A DNA stretch of 64,000 nt, taken from Thunnus maccoyii (lineage: Eukaryota; Chordata; Actinopteri; Scombriformes; Scombridae). The stretch covers positions 19,607,542-19,671,541 of the forward strand of contig NC_056543.1 in NCBI RefSeq assembly GCF_910596095.1, written 5' to 3'. Position numbers and translations under genes: made by a program. Each line of letters opens with the position of its first letter. Positions within the stretch are counted from its first letter, which is position 1. The notes beneath the pieces were generated by a model that saw nothing but the letters and a program-made list of their open reading frames with translations, was not told the DNA's origin and searched no databases. Positions 13,055 through 24,920 of the stretch are shown here, one piece after another.

Positions 13055-15249
13055 CTGCAAAAACAGTTAAACATTTGTTATTGGACCCTGCTAGGATAGG
13101 AATAAACAACCCTGTAGCAAATAGAGATGACATTTTGAGGGATGAGCAACGATAATAAAACACTCCAAACAAACACAAACCAGTACTACTCTCATACTCC
13201 TACTTCTAAATATAGCACCTTTCTCAATATATGTTATTTATTATGCATCACTTGAAGTTTTCTGAATAAAATGAGAACCAGCAGCCTGTGGTAACAACTA
13301 TGAAAGAATTCAGATTCAGTAGTGTTGTCTAGATTTACTAAAGTATGGGCTTTTTGCACTCCAGAAAACCTTCACAATGCAACCTTAAAATAATAATAAT
13401 ACACAACAATATCATACAAAAAAAAGAAAACGTTAATTTGGCTATTTTCCATCTGTTGGTCAGTGTTACACATGAATGATTCAAACTATTCATGAATCCT
13501 TTTCCCTCTGCTATTCCTAACAGCATGTGTAGGTGTTTCCTAGAAAATATCATCTGGTGCAGAGGAAGTGATGTGTTTTTCATTTACATTTACAGCAGCA
13601 GCAGCAGCAGTTTGTGTGAGAAAAAAAAAAACCCAACAGAAAATCAACTTTGTGGTTTGCATGAGAAAGTGGTGAGAAAGGTAGAATGTCGTTAATTAGA
13701 GTACTGTTAGGTCTCATTGTTCTACTTTTTGTATATTTTTTTCCCAAGAGAATTTATAGGTGGAAACCTAAGGGTGTTCATTTTCACAAATTGGATGAAA
13801 ATCAGATTCTTCTCTAAAATTGAAAATCAAGGTGAAATTGGATTTGGGGAAATTCCATTTGTAGCACAAACACTCATTAGTTTAACCTTTAGTAATTTTT
13901 TTAATTACTTTGAGGGACTCAAGTGCATAATCAGCTGCTCATTTGCATTTCCTGCATTTATCATTTCACTTCTTAATAGTTGAAGCATTTAATGACTTGT
14001 CCTTGCCACAAAAAAGACCTTGTTTACTGTAAAGTGTGGTGAACAGTTTCTTCTTGTAGCAGAGAATCACAACTTATTTCATAAGTTTGGAAACTGATCT
14101 GCTTCTTATATAATAATCTTGATATGTCTTGTTAGAAATTGGCAAAAATGAAAAACAATGAGCTTCAAATGTTGTTCACACTGTAAGTAACTGAATGCCA
14201 TTAGACCAACACTACTAGAAGTAGAATTTCAAACCGAGCGGTTGTCGTCTATGTAACTTGATGAAAAGAAATCACATGACCTATTCTTACTGACGAGACA
14301 TCGATGATTGATGTGGTTCCCTGATTATTCCATGACTACATTAGCCTAAGCAACGTTAGTTAATGCTGCACACCATGCCAGACACCACAGGGCTGTACAA
14401 CATGTGGCGTGACTGTATGTTAGCTTCTGTAGTGAAAAAGTGGAGCAATGGGTAAGGCTCTATCTTTGTGCCGTAACTCAGTCTTTTACATTTCACACCG
14501 CATCTCACATAAAATAAGCACAAAGAGAGTGACACATAGAGTGAACCAGTTTCCATTGTGTTAAGATGTAGATGTGGGTGTCTTTTTTTTTCTGTAGCTA
14601 TTGCACTATGATATTGAAATTAATTTGACAATGACGCACTGAGGTATTTTATATGTAGCAAAATGTCACAAATGTCTTTCTAAATTGGCAGTAAATAATA
14701 GTCTTCCTTCATTCGTTATACATGAAAATGAAACAGCAATTTAATTTGTAAAAGTAGAAATGCTTCTGTTGACTGCTCTAATTGTGTTTTCTTTGCCACA
14801 ATTTTACGGTTTTAATGACTTCTTTCACGCTAGTTATGCAAATAAATACAAATAATGATGACTGAATTGATCAGAATTCGGTCATTTATTCAGGTTTGTA
14901 CATCTCCCCCTATCCACCTAACTCAGGTATCTGACTGAAATGTGGCCCTGATGAGGATGAGATATGAGCTCAGAACCAGGGGGAAGCTCCACAAGACAAA
15001 GGCTCTTCCTAGAAGAGGTAGGGAGAACTCTTTGTTCAAAGGCAACAGAACTTTCCTCACATGCCAGCCTCGGCCAGTTTGCTGGGGGGATGCAGAAACC
15101 CAGAGAAGAAGTTCAAACAAAAAAAAAGATACCGTCTCTGTGCCACAACCCCCAAGAGATGTGGAAGCAGCACCATGTGCCACGAATGCAATGCAGTACC
15201 ACTATCACATGCTACTTCTCCAGTCCATGCTCCCCCACCCCCCACCCCT

Positions 15250-15295
<46 letters not shown>

Positions 15296-18112
15296 CTTTT
15301 TAACACACACACTGTTAATTATTCTATGACTAGACAGACATTTGACAAGTTAAATGTGTATTACATACGGTATGTCATATAGAGGTTACAGTCCTCTCTT
15401 TAGGACATTGTGTTTTTATGTGCATTGTAAATGTTTTTGGGATAATGGGTGTCTTTTTGTATCACATGAACTTCTTTATCTTCTTCTCTTCATGTGAGAT
15501 GTTTGTAAATAGAAAACTTGCATCAATACATTTTTTTGGAGCTCGCACATTTATTTCAGTGAGCGGACAGACACTCCTTTTTCTTTGTCTACTGTTGTTT
15601 TGTCCTGCACCTGTACCCAACTGTTCGATGTGAACACTATCCACCTTCTTTGCTCTACATTTAAAATGTTCATATGAAATAAAACAGTGTTTTATTTCTC
15701 AATGCATATGCCTACATATTTGGTATAAACGTGTAGAATAAATAATTTTTTACCTAATATACTCACATATGTCAGGTGCAAGCTAGCAAACTGATTGAGA
15801 AAAATGGGCATTATAATTATTATTAAAGTCCAACTGAAATTAAATTGCATTTTTTGTACACTACAACATACATAATTGCTCTGTAAATCACTTGAACTCG
15901 TGTTCTCCTTTGAGAAAATCAGGAACCAAAAGGGAAAAATTTATATTTTAAATGATTTGATTCATGATGTTTTGCATTAATTCGATGGAATAGTGCTCCA
16001 TTATGCGCTTACAGAGCTGAAGTCCTTATTTTGATACAGAAAATCTTGTATAAAGCAATATCATGGCGTTCTATTATAGGCAGAGCAGACGGTCACACTG
16101 AGCCTGATAGCATCGTGCTACACAACACAAGAGCCTAAAACTCTGAACAATAACACACATTAGCTTTCCTGCTAAAGTTTGCTTCTTGTCTAACTTACAA
16201 ACATAAACACACATCTTGTCCTGCACCTTAGCTTGTTGAACGAGCCACAAAAGAAACATTCACTGGGGAAAAGTGTTAGTTAGCAGGTGAGATAGAGCTG
16301 CTCAGCAGCAGCACATTAAACAGCATGTTAACATACCTGAAAATGTCCCTTTGTTTGATGCTTTTTTGGTCATTGCTCTACAAAATCCCTGTTAGCAACA
16401 CACTGTTCATGACTTGTAGCTACAGCAGTTTGTTTACTTTGTCTCTGTTCCATTAGGTGTAAAATTGGTAGTCTGCCAGCTCATGTCAGTCAAACAAACC
16501 CCCGACACGCCCACGCATCGGGCTGAGACAAGAGGGAGCATTTCTAATATTTATTCCTAATTAATTAATACCTAATACCTTTTCTCTTCCTTTTAATAAT
16601 ACAAAATTATTACCCATATATTTAAAAAAAAACATGTTGACATTACCTTTGACTGCAAAGAGAGCTGATTAAATGTGATTACAGTTGGACTTTAAAGTCT
16701 GTTTCCTAAATAGCGTTACTGTTACTGTTTACAGTAAACTACAAGTTTCTACAAACCATTTTTACTTTTGGATTAGAACTAGAACTCACACTATGACACA
16801 CATGATTTTTTCACCCTGTCACATTATGTGAACTTATATTGTTACATTCTTAGCATAAACCATTCCAGTGCTATCTTTGTCAGGACTAAGATCAAGAGAA
16901 AATACGCATTTGAGTTCAAAATGCATTCTACATCAAAAGGGAGGACTAAATGATGGCTTTGATTTGGCAAAACCGCAACACAGATCCTGCATATTATGAG
17001 TGCTACGCTTTGAAGCATCTACACCCCAGATTACAGTTCTGTGCCCCGTACATTTGTCATTTGTGTTTTTCCATCTTTCTTCTAGCGCCATAGAGAAAAG
17101 TATTTCTTAGGCACAGATACGTGAGGCTGGAACAATGAGCAAAAGCAAGGAGAAGCAGCGAGATGCTGAATTCATTTCCATGGTACCTATCCCTGCTGCA
17201 GAGGAGCTAACAGATGATGCTGATGCAAAGAGATGTATGAGCTTAGAAGGTTCAGCAAAAACACAGTAAGGTATTTTTGTCATTGTGCTATTGTGCCTCA
17301 TTATGTATCCAGAAGTAATTGAAGGATCGTGACTGCATGTTTACATAAAATGTAATTCTAAAGGTGTGTATTCTTTTTTCTGTCATAGAGGTTTAAATAC
17401 TCACACCTGCATGATCACACACTACACTTTTTCTATAACACACAATGTATAAATAAGGTATTAACCAAATATACTTATCTGGAAGAAAGAAATATATCAC
17501 AGCACTGTTAGTAACTATATAATATTATTAGAAACAAAAATGGGGGAGGAAGGGGATGAGAGAGAGAGGATGCTTTCATCTATTGTGCCTGTCTGGCTTC
17601 ACATTTCCATTTTCCATTTCATCACTGAATAAAAAATGTTAAATAATAGCTCTAAAGTGACAGAGTTATACAATGGCTTTATATAGTCTGCTGCATTTAC
17701 ATAGTCACATAACAGAATCATGACAAAATGTCAAAATAGCTGTGATCTTATGGGCAACTCTGAATGGAACAATAACATGCTCTCAAAAAACAAAGAATCT
17801 GCCTGCCCATTATAAATAGAATCAGAGAAACCCTAGCAACATACCCACTGTGCATCTGGTGTCTGTGAGAGTGAATAAATATTCAGAGTGCATGATAGTG
17901 GAAGCTGCACAGGTGCATATATTACCTGTATCAAACCAGCCAGGAGACTAGAGAGATGGTAAAGGTGAAGACATAAAAGCAATACTACTTAACCCACAAG
18001 CTTTTGTGTTGGTGCATTTGGAACTAAAATTCTGTGGTGTCTCCATTTTGGATAATAGCGCTATCTTGTCAAAATCTGCAAAACAGTGGCTTTGTTGTTC
18101 AATAAATGTACC

Positions 18113-18196
<84 letters not shown>

Positions 18197-21100
18197 TGTG
18201 TGGGAGTCAGAGACAGAGGGAGTGTGTGTGCTGGAGGGTGATGTTTCTGTGTGATCAGGTCTAAAGTATAATGCATAATGTAGATCTAACATCTTGTAGT
18301 CAGTAGACAGTGACACCATTTAATGTTCAACTGACCAACCTTGAGAGAACACTATTTACTCTAACCATTGGTTTTGCTTTTTAACTACGTTTCTCACAGG
18401 AAAGGCATTAGCACAACCTATTAATATTAAATGCAATGCCCCACTTTCTTTGCATTTCTCTTATCTTACAAATGCAGGACTATGAATTAACTGACATTCC
18501 TGTCAAGCAGACGTCTGCGCTGCACATGTAAATATTCAGTCTCGCATGTATGAAACATCTCTTTCAATATCTCTCCATGTGATTGGCCTTAGAACTTGGG
18601 CTGAATCAGATTCAGATATGTGCTGCAAAAAAATTGTGATTGAATTTACACCTCCCACAGAGTCAAGTGTGGACTGCCATAATTCCTCATAGCACACACA
18701 CACACGCACACACACACATTCAAAAGTGAGAGAGAGAGAGAGAGAGAGATTCACACATCTCTCTGGCAGCCACAAGAGTGTTTCCATTTCTGCCCTCCTG
18801 AGCATGCCACAGACAAACAGTTCATAGCAATGTAAATGGTGTGGAAAGTACTGCATAGGGACCTGATGACCAGAGCCATTCTCTTCCAAGGCTCACGCAA
18901 GAAAATGAGAGACATCAACACTTCACTCAAGTTCCCCATTATCTTTTATCTTACCTGTGAGAGGTGCTTTCATATTTTCGGTTTATATCCACAACAGCTA
19001 AATATATCAGTCCCTACCAGGTCGGCCAGGTTGCAACAGACTGACAATCATCTATGATTGTACTCCTGGCAGTGCGGATCGTTTCATATTTGTGAAATAA
19101 AATTTTAACTTTTCTATTTTTAGTCGTGAAGCATAACGTCTCTCAAAACACTGTAACCACGGAAAAATACGCTAATAACTGAGAAAATCTTTCCAAGCAA
19201 AAGGAGGAAACACTTGCACCAGAAATACCTGTCATTTTGCACTGCAAGTGTCTATCATGCTTTCTCGTCTGTGTCGTGTTATTCGAGACATGCACGCGGC
19301 GAATTTGTGTTCAAATAATGACGTGATCAAAAGAGACACAGACAGAGGTACACTTTGCCATGCATATGAGTTTGTTTGATGGCTAAATCAGACAGAAGAT
19401 GTTTGAACATCATACCCACAGCCAATGGACTCTTTTATCCTTTTAAACTATCATCTACCTTCCACTCTGCTACCTTCGTGTCATCTTTGCAACACAGCTC
19501 TGGCTGTCTGCAATGTAAAGTAGCACAAAATAACGCTACCTGCTGCTGCAACAGCATCTACTGTAATGAGGCTGGGTTTACCTGCTCCACGTTAAGTATT
19601 TGTCTGTGTTGGCTTTTCCAAAAAGCTGTTGGACTTCCACTTAAACACCAGTGAGCTGTTTGCATTTCCTCAGTGCATAAAGTAGAAACAATGTCTGGTA
19701 CAAGAGTCGGTTAGGTATCTTCAAGATGTCAGGAAGAGAGTGTGTCCACTCACCCTGCTCAAAAGGCTGGCCATTAACTGCTGTTGCTTTCATCTTGAGG
19801 GCCTCCCTGGCAGACGTGTCGCAGTGTGAGCCTTTATTAGTATCCTGGTCACTATCAGCCTGGTCACTATCACCATGGCCACTGTCTCGCAGGCTTGCTC
19901 GTTCTGCATCCTTAAATGTTGAGCTGCAGCAGAACAGAAGGAGGGAAAAAAAACATAACTTGCCATTACCTCTGTGTGAGTGCTCCTATTTGATAGCCAT
20001 AGTCAGCTGGCTTGATACAAAGATGAGGAAGCTAAATGTAGTGGTCAGGAAGCTTTTGGATAGAGCTCTTACCTTTGAACAAATGGCTGCCTGCTGCCAG
20101 CATAATTGGGCTCGGAGGGGAAATTTTCAGTCTAGAAACGAAAGGAAAATAATATTTTGTATTGGCAATGTTAGCATTTTAAAGCTATTTCCAACAATAG
20201 TGTGAGTGACATGAATGAAATGCTCTTGGCTGCTTTTCAGATGTGTATATCTTTATTGTAGCACCTGAAACATGTCAATAAAATGTGATTTCAGCCTCAG
20301 AGCACCTGACAGCGATGGCAGCATGATAAGAACATATCTCCATTGTGACCATATGTGCCTCTTTGGCAAGGCAAAGGAGTAAAGCATTAGTCACTGTCAT
20401 CAGCATCCTTTTTCCCCTATCTTGAGAATAATGTGTTTGTGTTGATCACACCCACATACCCTAGTGACTGGTGACAGTGCCAGGCCTTGTCATCTGTGTT
20501 ATCATCTCCAAATGAGACTGTCTGTGAGACTGTCCTAGATATTTACATCGTTTACAACGGATAATTCTGCTGTGCTACACAACAGTACAAGCCCATGCTG
20601 TCAAATTAGCATGGTAGCTGGCTCGTGTATTCAACCCTGCCATCTCTACAAGGCAATGCTGGAACCTATTAATGGCCTTAACGTGCCAACTTTGGATGTG
20701 GATGGGTGGACCTGGCCCATATTTGTGGAGAGCGAAAAATGCGATTGTAAGGTTATGCTGTGTGCATCTAGCTGTCTGGTGCACATCGGTTCAGTAATGT
20801 GATCGGACAAGCTGCTCAAACACCTGTCCAATCCCACATTTCAGGCAGAGTTTTGTTTTCACTCTAAAGCAGTGGATCTGGCGGGGTCACAGCAGCCTTG
20901 TTCAATACTCACACTGTTTGCATGTCTAACTGAGAGGACTTTCTGATTATGCAGACCACCTGTACCTTTTTGAAAGAGAAGACGTACAATGCAGCAATTT
21001 TTGGAGTGACTTTACAAATTCAGATAGAAAAAAAAACACTTTTGGGGAAAATACCACTTACAACACATATAGTAAATTCCAACACGAAGTTGCCATATCA

Positions 21101-23765
21101 TGCTTTATATGCAGACAATGTTTTGTAGTGTCATGGCAGAGGAGGTAAAAGTGATAATAATGATGTCGGTTCACAATGACAGTTTTTCTTTTTCAGTCGA
21201 TTACTTTTCTTTTGTCAGATTTGTACAGCAAAGCAGCGGGTGCAGATAAGCGAGAATAAAGGGCAGATAAAGAATACAGTGTAGCATCCTCCTTACCTGT
21301 ATGACTGACATCCTGTTCGCTGGAGTGTCTTTGCTAAGCCCGGCAAAGCTGGAGTGGCAACCTGCCCTGGGGACTGTCAGGCTGTTTGTGGTGGTTTTCA
21401 GGTACATGACCTCTGACCTGGGCAGCGTGAGTGGCAGAGGGCTCTGGTAGTCAAAACATATTGGTGAAGTGATGAGCGAGGGGCTGCTCACCACATTCAT
21501 CCGGCTCGCAGAATCTCTCTCCTCCATCTCACTCTGCACCAGCATGATGTCACTCTTGTTGATCCTTTTCTTTTTGCCTTTCCCCACTGGAGGATTGGAG
21601 TACTCAGCCATGCGGCAGTTATAATTCCCAGTCTCCTTATCTTGATGCTTGGACTTGACAGCGATGGCGGTCATGACTGCTAAGAGCATGACAGAGATAA
21701 TGCAGAGGGTAACTATGAGGGGCAGGGATACGTCCCAGTGCTGCTGCTCCCCACTCGCGCTGGAACCCCCTCCTGCTGCTGTTTCTGTGTTCGCCTTAAT
21801 GATCAGCTTAGCCACGGCAGATAAGGGAGGCTTGCCATGGTCAGTTACCTTCACCACCAGCTCAACCACTGGGGTGACCTCCTCCCATAGAGCATGGGTA
21901 GTTCTGACCTCTCCTCCCACTGGATCCATCTCAAACAGGTGGTCGTCATTTCCCTCTGTGATCTCGTAGGTCAAATGGCCACTTTCTCCGTGGTCATGGT
22001 CCACTGCTTTCACTGTAGCCACAATGTATCCAATACCTACGTTTCTAGGCACCGGGATTTCAGCTGTATCATTTTGCAGGAGGGGCAAAATAATAACTGG
22101 GAGATTGTCGTTGACGTCAAGCACATTGACTCTGACTGTAGATGTGCTCTCCATGTGAGGAGACCCTCCATCTTTAGCTTGAACTTTGAACTCAAAGGAT
22201 TTAGTTTGCTCATAATTGAAAGACCGTGAGGCATATATGGCTCCATTGGTGGGATTAACAGACACATAGGTGTACACTGAAACATCTCCTATATGTGATG
22301 GCAGAATGGAGTACGACACTGTTCCATTTCGACCTACATCTGGGTCGTGGGCCAGAACGGAGCCCAGATACTCCCCTGGGATGTTGTTCTCAGGCACCTG
22401 TAACACGTACATTGCCTTTGTGAAGCGCGGCGCATTGTCGTTTTCATCCAAGATTTTCACAGTGAACGACTTGGTGTAATTCAAAGAAGGGATCCCATTG
22501 TCTCTTGCCACAATTGTAACATTGTATTCATCTTTCATTTCCCTGTCCAAAGGTCTGTCTGTGAGCAGCGTATAAAAATTATCATTGTTTTCCTGCAGTC
22601 TAAAAGGTACATTTCCCAGCACCCGGCACTGAAGCTGACCATTTCGGCCAGAATCTTTATCTGTCACTCTGACCAGTGCAATGACAGATTCTGGAGGTGC
22701 TGCTTCACTGATGGCTCCCTGCCGGACAGAAACAAAACTTATTATTGGTGAGTTGTCATTTTTGTCAAGTACTTTGACAGTAATTTTACAGTGGCCTGGT
22801 ATGGGGTTTGGTCCAAGATCCTTAGCCTGCACATCAAACTCTATGATTGGATTCTCTTCATAGTCAATTTCTCCCTGGACTTTTACGACGCCCGTATTGG
22901 GGTCAATGGAGAACAAATCTTGTATTCGCTCAGATGCATATCCAGTAAAGGAATAGACCACCTGCCCATTGCTGCCCTCATCTTGGTCAGTGGCATTTAA
23001 ATCTATGAGTACTTTTCCAGAAGGGGAATTTTCTGGAATCTCTATCACATAAGAGGATTTTTCAAAAACCGGGCTATTGTCATTCGAATCAGTCACTCTG
23101 ACATTGATTTGCATGGAGCCTGATCTTGGATACTCCCCACCGTCAATTGCTGTGAGGAGAAGGGTGTGATGACTCTGATCCTCCCTATCCAAGGGTCTCT
23201 GAACCACCAGCTCTGGATATATAGTCCCATCACCCCTCACTTTTAAATCCAAAGAAAAGGTATTGTAATCATCTCTCGTGACCTGGTAGGTTTTTATCCC
23301 ATTTTCCCCAGAATCTGAGTCATGTGCAATAGTCAGGGGGAAGCGTGTCCCAGCAGCTGCGTTCTCTGAAATATCAATATTAACGTGATCTGAAGGAAAA
23401 ATTGGCGAGTTGTCATTTATGTCCTGTATGTCAATCTTAATCATGCATATTTCCTTATCGTTGGCAAACACCTCCATGGAGAGCTGGCACTTTGGGTTGC
23501 GCCTGCACAACGTTTCCCTGTCAATCCTTTGTTTGGTGAAGATTAGTCCACTCTCCGGGTCAACATCCACCAGATGTGGTGCAGAATTCTCCAGTACTCT
23601 GAAGTTAGATTTTTTCCCTCTCTCCATGGTCCCATACCCGGCATCTTTTGCTATATTACCTATAACGGTGCCAGGTCCTTGCTCCTCTGGGACAGAATAA
23701 TTGAGATTTTTCAATGTCAGGGCTTTAACCCACAGCAGAAAGAAAATGGGTACAGAGAGACGCAT
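12477..23765 (-). CDS. pcdh17: pcdh17, whole coding span (4 exons, 1091 aa)
   Basis: Protocadherin-17, a delta-2 protocadherin: a homophilic adhesion molecule of the neuronal plasma membrane known to recruit the WAVE actin regulator. Joining 23765-21297, 20131-20073, 19923-19754 and 13054-12477 gives one open frame of 3276 nt with GT-AG introns of phase 0, 2 and 1. Residues 1-17 are a signal peptide (ends ALT before LKNLNYSVPEEQG, as in mammalian PCDH17). Six cadherin repeats follow, with linker motifs DINDNSP (115), DSNDNSP (226), DKNDNSP (334), DENDNAP (440) and DVNDNLP (550). There is a CX5C pair at 87/93 in repeat 1 and a membrane helix at about 681-703. The tail has INKSDIMLVQSE, the acidic motif DSGHGDSDQADSDQD (856-870), CTDECRALGHSDRCWMP (907-923) and a WIRS-like LSTFGK (966-971). 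Human PCDH17 is somewhat longer (about 1159 aa from memory); the shortfall includes the C-terminal end. The next gene upstream is a pcdh8-like gene on the same strand. Confidence 0.93.
15232..15252 (-). other. G-quadruplex-prone tract in pcdh17 intron 3
   Basis: On the minus (pcdh17 sense) strand four G runs of 3, 4, 6 and 5 are separated by single bases. That is a textbook G4 motif, and it would also be present in the pre-mRNA. Confidence 0.8.
15253..15291. repeat. CA microsatellite (about 19 units)
   Basis: Pure AC dinucleotide run immediately next to the G4-prone tract. Open frames through it are artefacts. Confidence 0.95.
15823..16695. mobile_element. TTAA-bounded non-autonomous DNA element (873 bp) in pcdh17 intron 3
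   Basis: A perfect 14-bp inverted repeat (TTAAAGTCCAACTG at 15823-15836 and its complement at 16682-16695) bounds the segment. The outermost TTAA on each side fits a TTAA target duplication, as used by piggyBac and Kolobok elements. The interior is AT-rich and has no credible transposase; the longest open frame is 61 codons. Confidence 0.6.
18117..18200. repeat. TG microsatellite (about 42 units, interrupted)
   Basis: TG repeat broken by a few CG and TA units, in pcdh17 intron 3. On the pcdh17 sense strand it reads CA. Confidence 0.95.
18692..18749. repeat. CA then GA compound microsatellite
   Basis: CA units to 18718 and GA units at 18727-18749, in pcdh17 intron 3. Confidence 0.9.
19754..19923 (-). 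CDS. pcdh17: pcdh17 coding exon 3 (170 nt)
   Basis: Acceptor TGCTGCAG after a good pyrimidine tract; donor GTGAGT. It encodes S-STFKDAERASLRDSGHGDSDQADSDQDTNKG and so on to GQPFEQ, matching the PCDH17 tail. It contains the acidic DSGHGDSD motif shared by delta-2 protocadherins. It enters in phase 2 and leaves in phase 1. It is separated from exon 2 by an intron of only 149 bp. Confidence 0.93.
20073..20131 (-). CDS. pcdh17: pcdh17 coding exon 2 (59 nt)
   Basis: A small internal exon too short to stand out as an open frame. The acceptor TTTCTAG precedes ACTGAAAATTTC and the donor GTAAGAG follows. It encodes TENFPSEPNYAGSRQPFVQ and two bases of the next serine codon. This matches the TDNFPAEPNYMGSRQQFVQ segment of PCDH17, which makes the assignment secure. 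It enters in phase 0 and leaves in phase 2. Confidence 0.93.
20132..21296 (-). other. pcdh17: pcdh17 intron 1 (1165 bp)
   Basis: Bounded by donor GTAAGG and acceptor TTTCTAG, phase 0. No exon, repeat or RNA gene is recognised inside. Confidence 0.85.
21297..23765 (-). CDS. pcdh17: pcdh17 coding exon 1 (residues 1-823)
   Basis: A single large exon encodes the signal peptide, all six extracellular cadherin repeats, the membrane helix and the first 120 cytoplasmic residues, as is usual for delta protocadherins. The start is the ATG at 23765-23763 (MRLSVP); the open frame extends 20 codons further upstream but only to a TTG, so no other ATG competes. The exon ends with CAG followed by the donor GTAAGG (21297/21296), phase 0, after MSVIQ. 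Reading through the donor would add about 32 codons before a stop near 21201, so an intron-retained short-tail isoform is possible but not shown. Confidence 0.95.
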
Positions 23766-24920
23766 CCCTTCAACTGAATATGCGGTAGTGGCAGACAGAA
23801 AAAAAAAATCCTCCTTGACTTTCAACCTGTTGATTACGGCAAACCTAGAGGACTAAATCCAAACCAGGCATGTGGTTGACGCCGATCTCACACTAATTGG
23901 GTATCAAATCGATTTGTGAATCGTTATCTCCTTTAAATCGGTAGGATTTTAATCTCTTTCACATTGCCGTTCGGCTATGATGAACTCTTTCTGTAAACAA
24001 AGATGACCGCCCGACGACACCTAATGCATGAATTAAAGATCAAATTCAACATAGTGTACCAGAAATGCTTTGTTTTCCCTCATGGGGGGACTTAATGAAT
24101 AATCGATGAGTATAAAGTATTAATATTCCCCACTGCATCCAAGGTTAAAGCGTTTGAATCTCTGTGGTGAAGGTTAGACCGTAGCTTACAAAAGCGCATT
24201 GCCCTCATGCGACATCTACACCTAGGCTACAGCAAATACTGACATGCCCGTTCAAAATGCAGCATTGCCCGATGTTACCATTCACAATGCATTTACTTTT
24301 CTTCCTGTGCGGCACACTGTTGCATATGGGTTCTGCTCGCGTAGCATACACAGCCTGTCCATGCCACAAAGTGGGATAAAAGCGGGATATAGAGCTGTTA
24401 CTCCTGTACAACCTTTTGTGTTCCCGTCATTCAAGAGCATCTATAGCACGGCTGCGACTTTTGCCCGATGATTGTCCTATAATCAGTCCAGTAATCCCAT
24501 AATCCAGTCCAATTGGACCCAGTGCTCTCGTATCCTTCATTCGGACAATTCTCATCTGCACTGTCCCCGTGAACGTTGCCCGAAAAACGCAAAAAAAGGT
24601 GCTGGAAGATTTCAGATAATCAAAATTAATCGCTTTTCCTGCGCTCAGTTCTCTCCGCGTCAACTGTTGAAACCTGCTCCCTTCGCAGTGAGATCTGACT
24701 GGAATCCTCTCGACGCCTTTAAAGCAGACTCCAGTGTATTTCTTGGTGCATTTAACATAGTTTCTGATCGTATTCCAGCAAATGAGTGAACAGTGACAGA
24801 TCTTGCCTTGGGGGGGTCTCTCCAATAGGTCTGGCAAGATCGCATGAAGAAGGGCTGTTCTAGTGCTACGTGATTCATTTACTGATGTGCGCGCACAGAG
24901 CAGCAGCATCAGAGGAGGAA
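23766..24920 (-). promoter_or_regulatory. pcdh17 5' UTR and promoter side, CpG-richer
   Basis: The 1.1 kb upstream of the pcdh17 ATG has more CpG dinucleotides than the surrounding intergenic DNA (for example around 24000, 24540-24660 and a GTGCGCGCAC stretch near 24887). That fits a CpG-type promoter and long 5' leader as found in other delta protocadherins. No clear minus-strand TATA box is seen. An open frame of about 200 codons (24427-25068) crosses it but begins at TTG and resembles nothing known. Transcription start not determined. Confidence 0.4.

Larger units (their letters stand above)
13055..19753 (-). other. pcdh17: pcdh17 intron 3 (6.7 kb)
   Basis: The last intron is far larger than intron 2 (149 bp) and intron 1 (1.17 kb). 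It contains no coding exon that I can see. It holds a CAG microsatellite (about 13595-13612), a G-quadruplex-prone tract with a CA repeat (15232-15291), a TTAA-bounded inverted-repeat element (15823-16695), a long TG repeat (18117-18200) and CA and GA repeats (18692-18749). The remainder is ordinary AT-rich intron sequence. Confidence 0.85.

Noticed and set aside
14942..15382. Several overlapping frames with poly-HT or poly-CV
   Set aside because: They are translations of the CA microsatellite.
17948..18319. Frames of THTHTH/VCVCVC
   Set aside because: Translations of the TG microsatellite.
21649..23777. Plus-strand frames inside pcdh17 exon 1
   Set aside because: Antisense shadows of the cadherin-coding strand.
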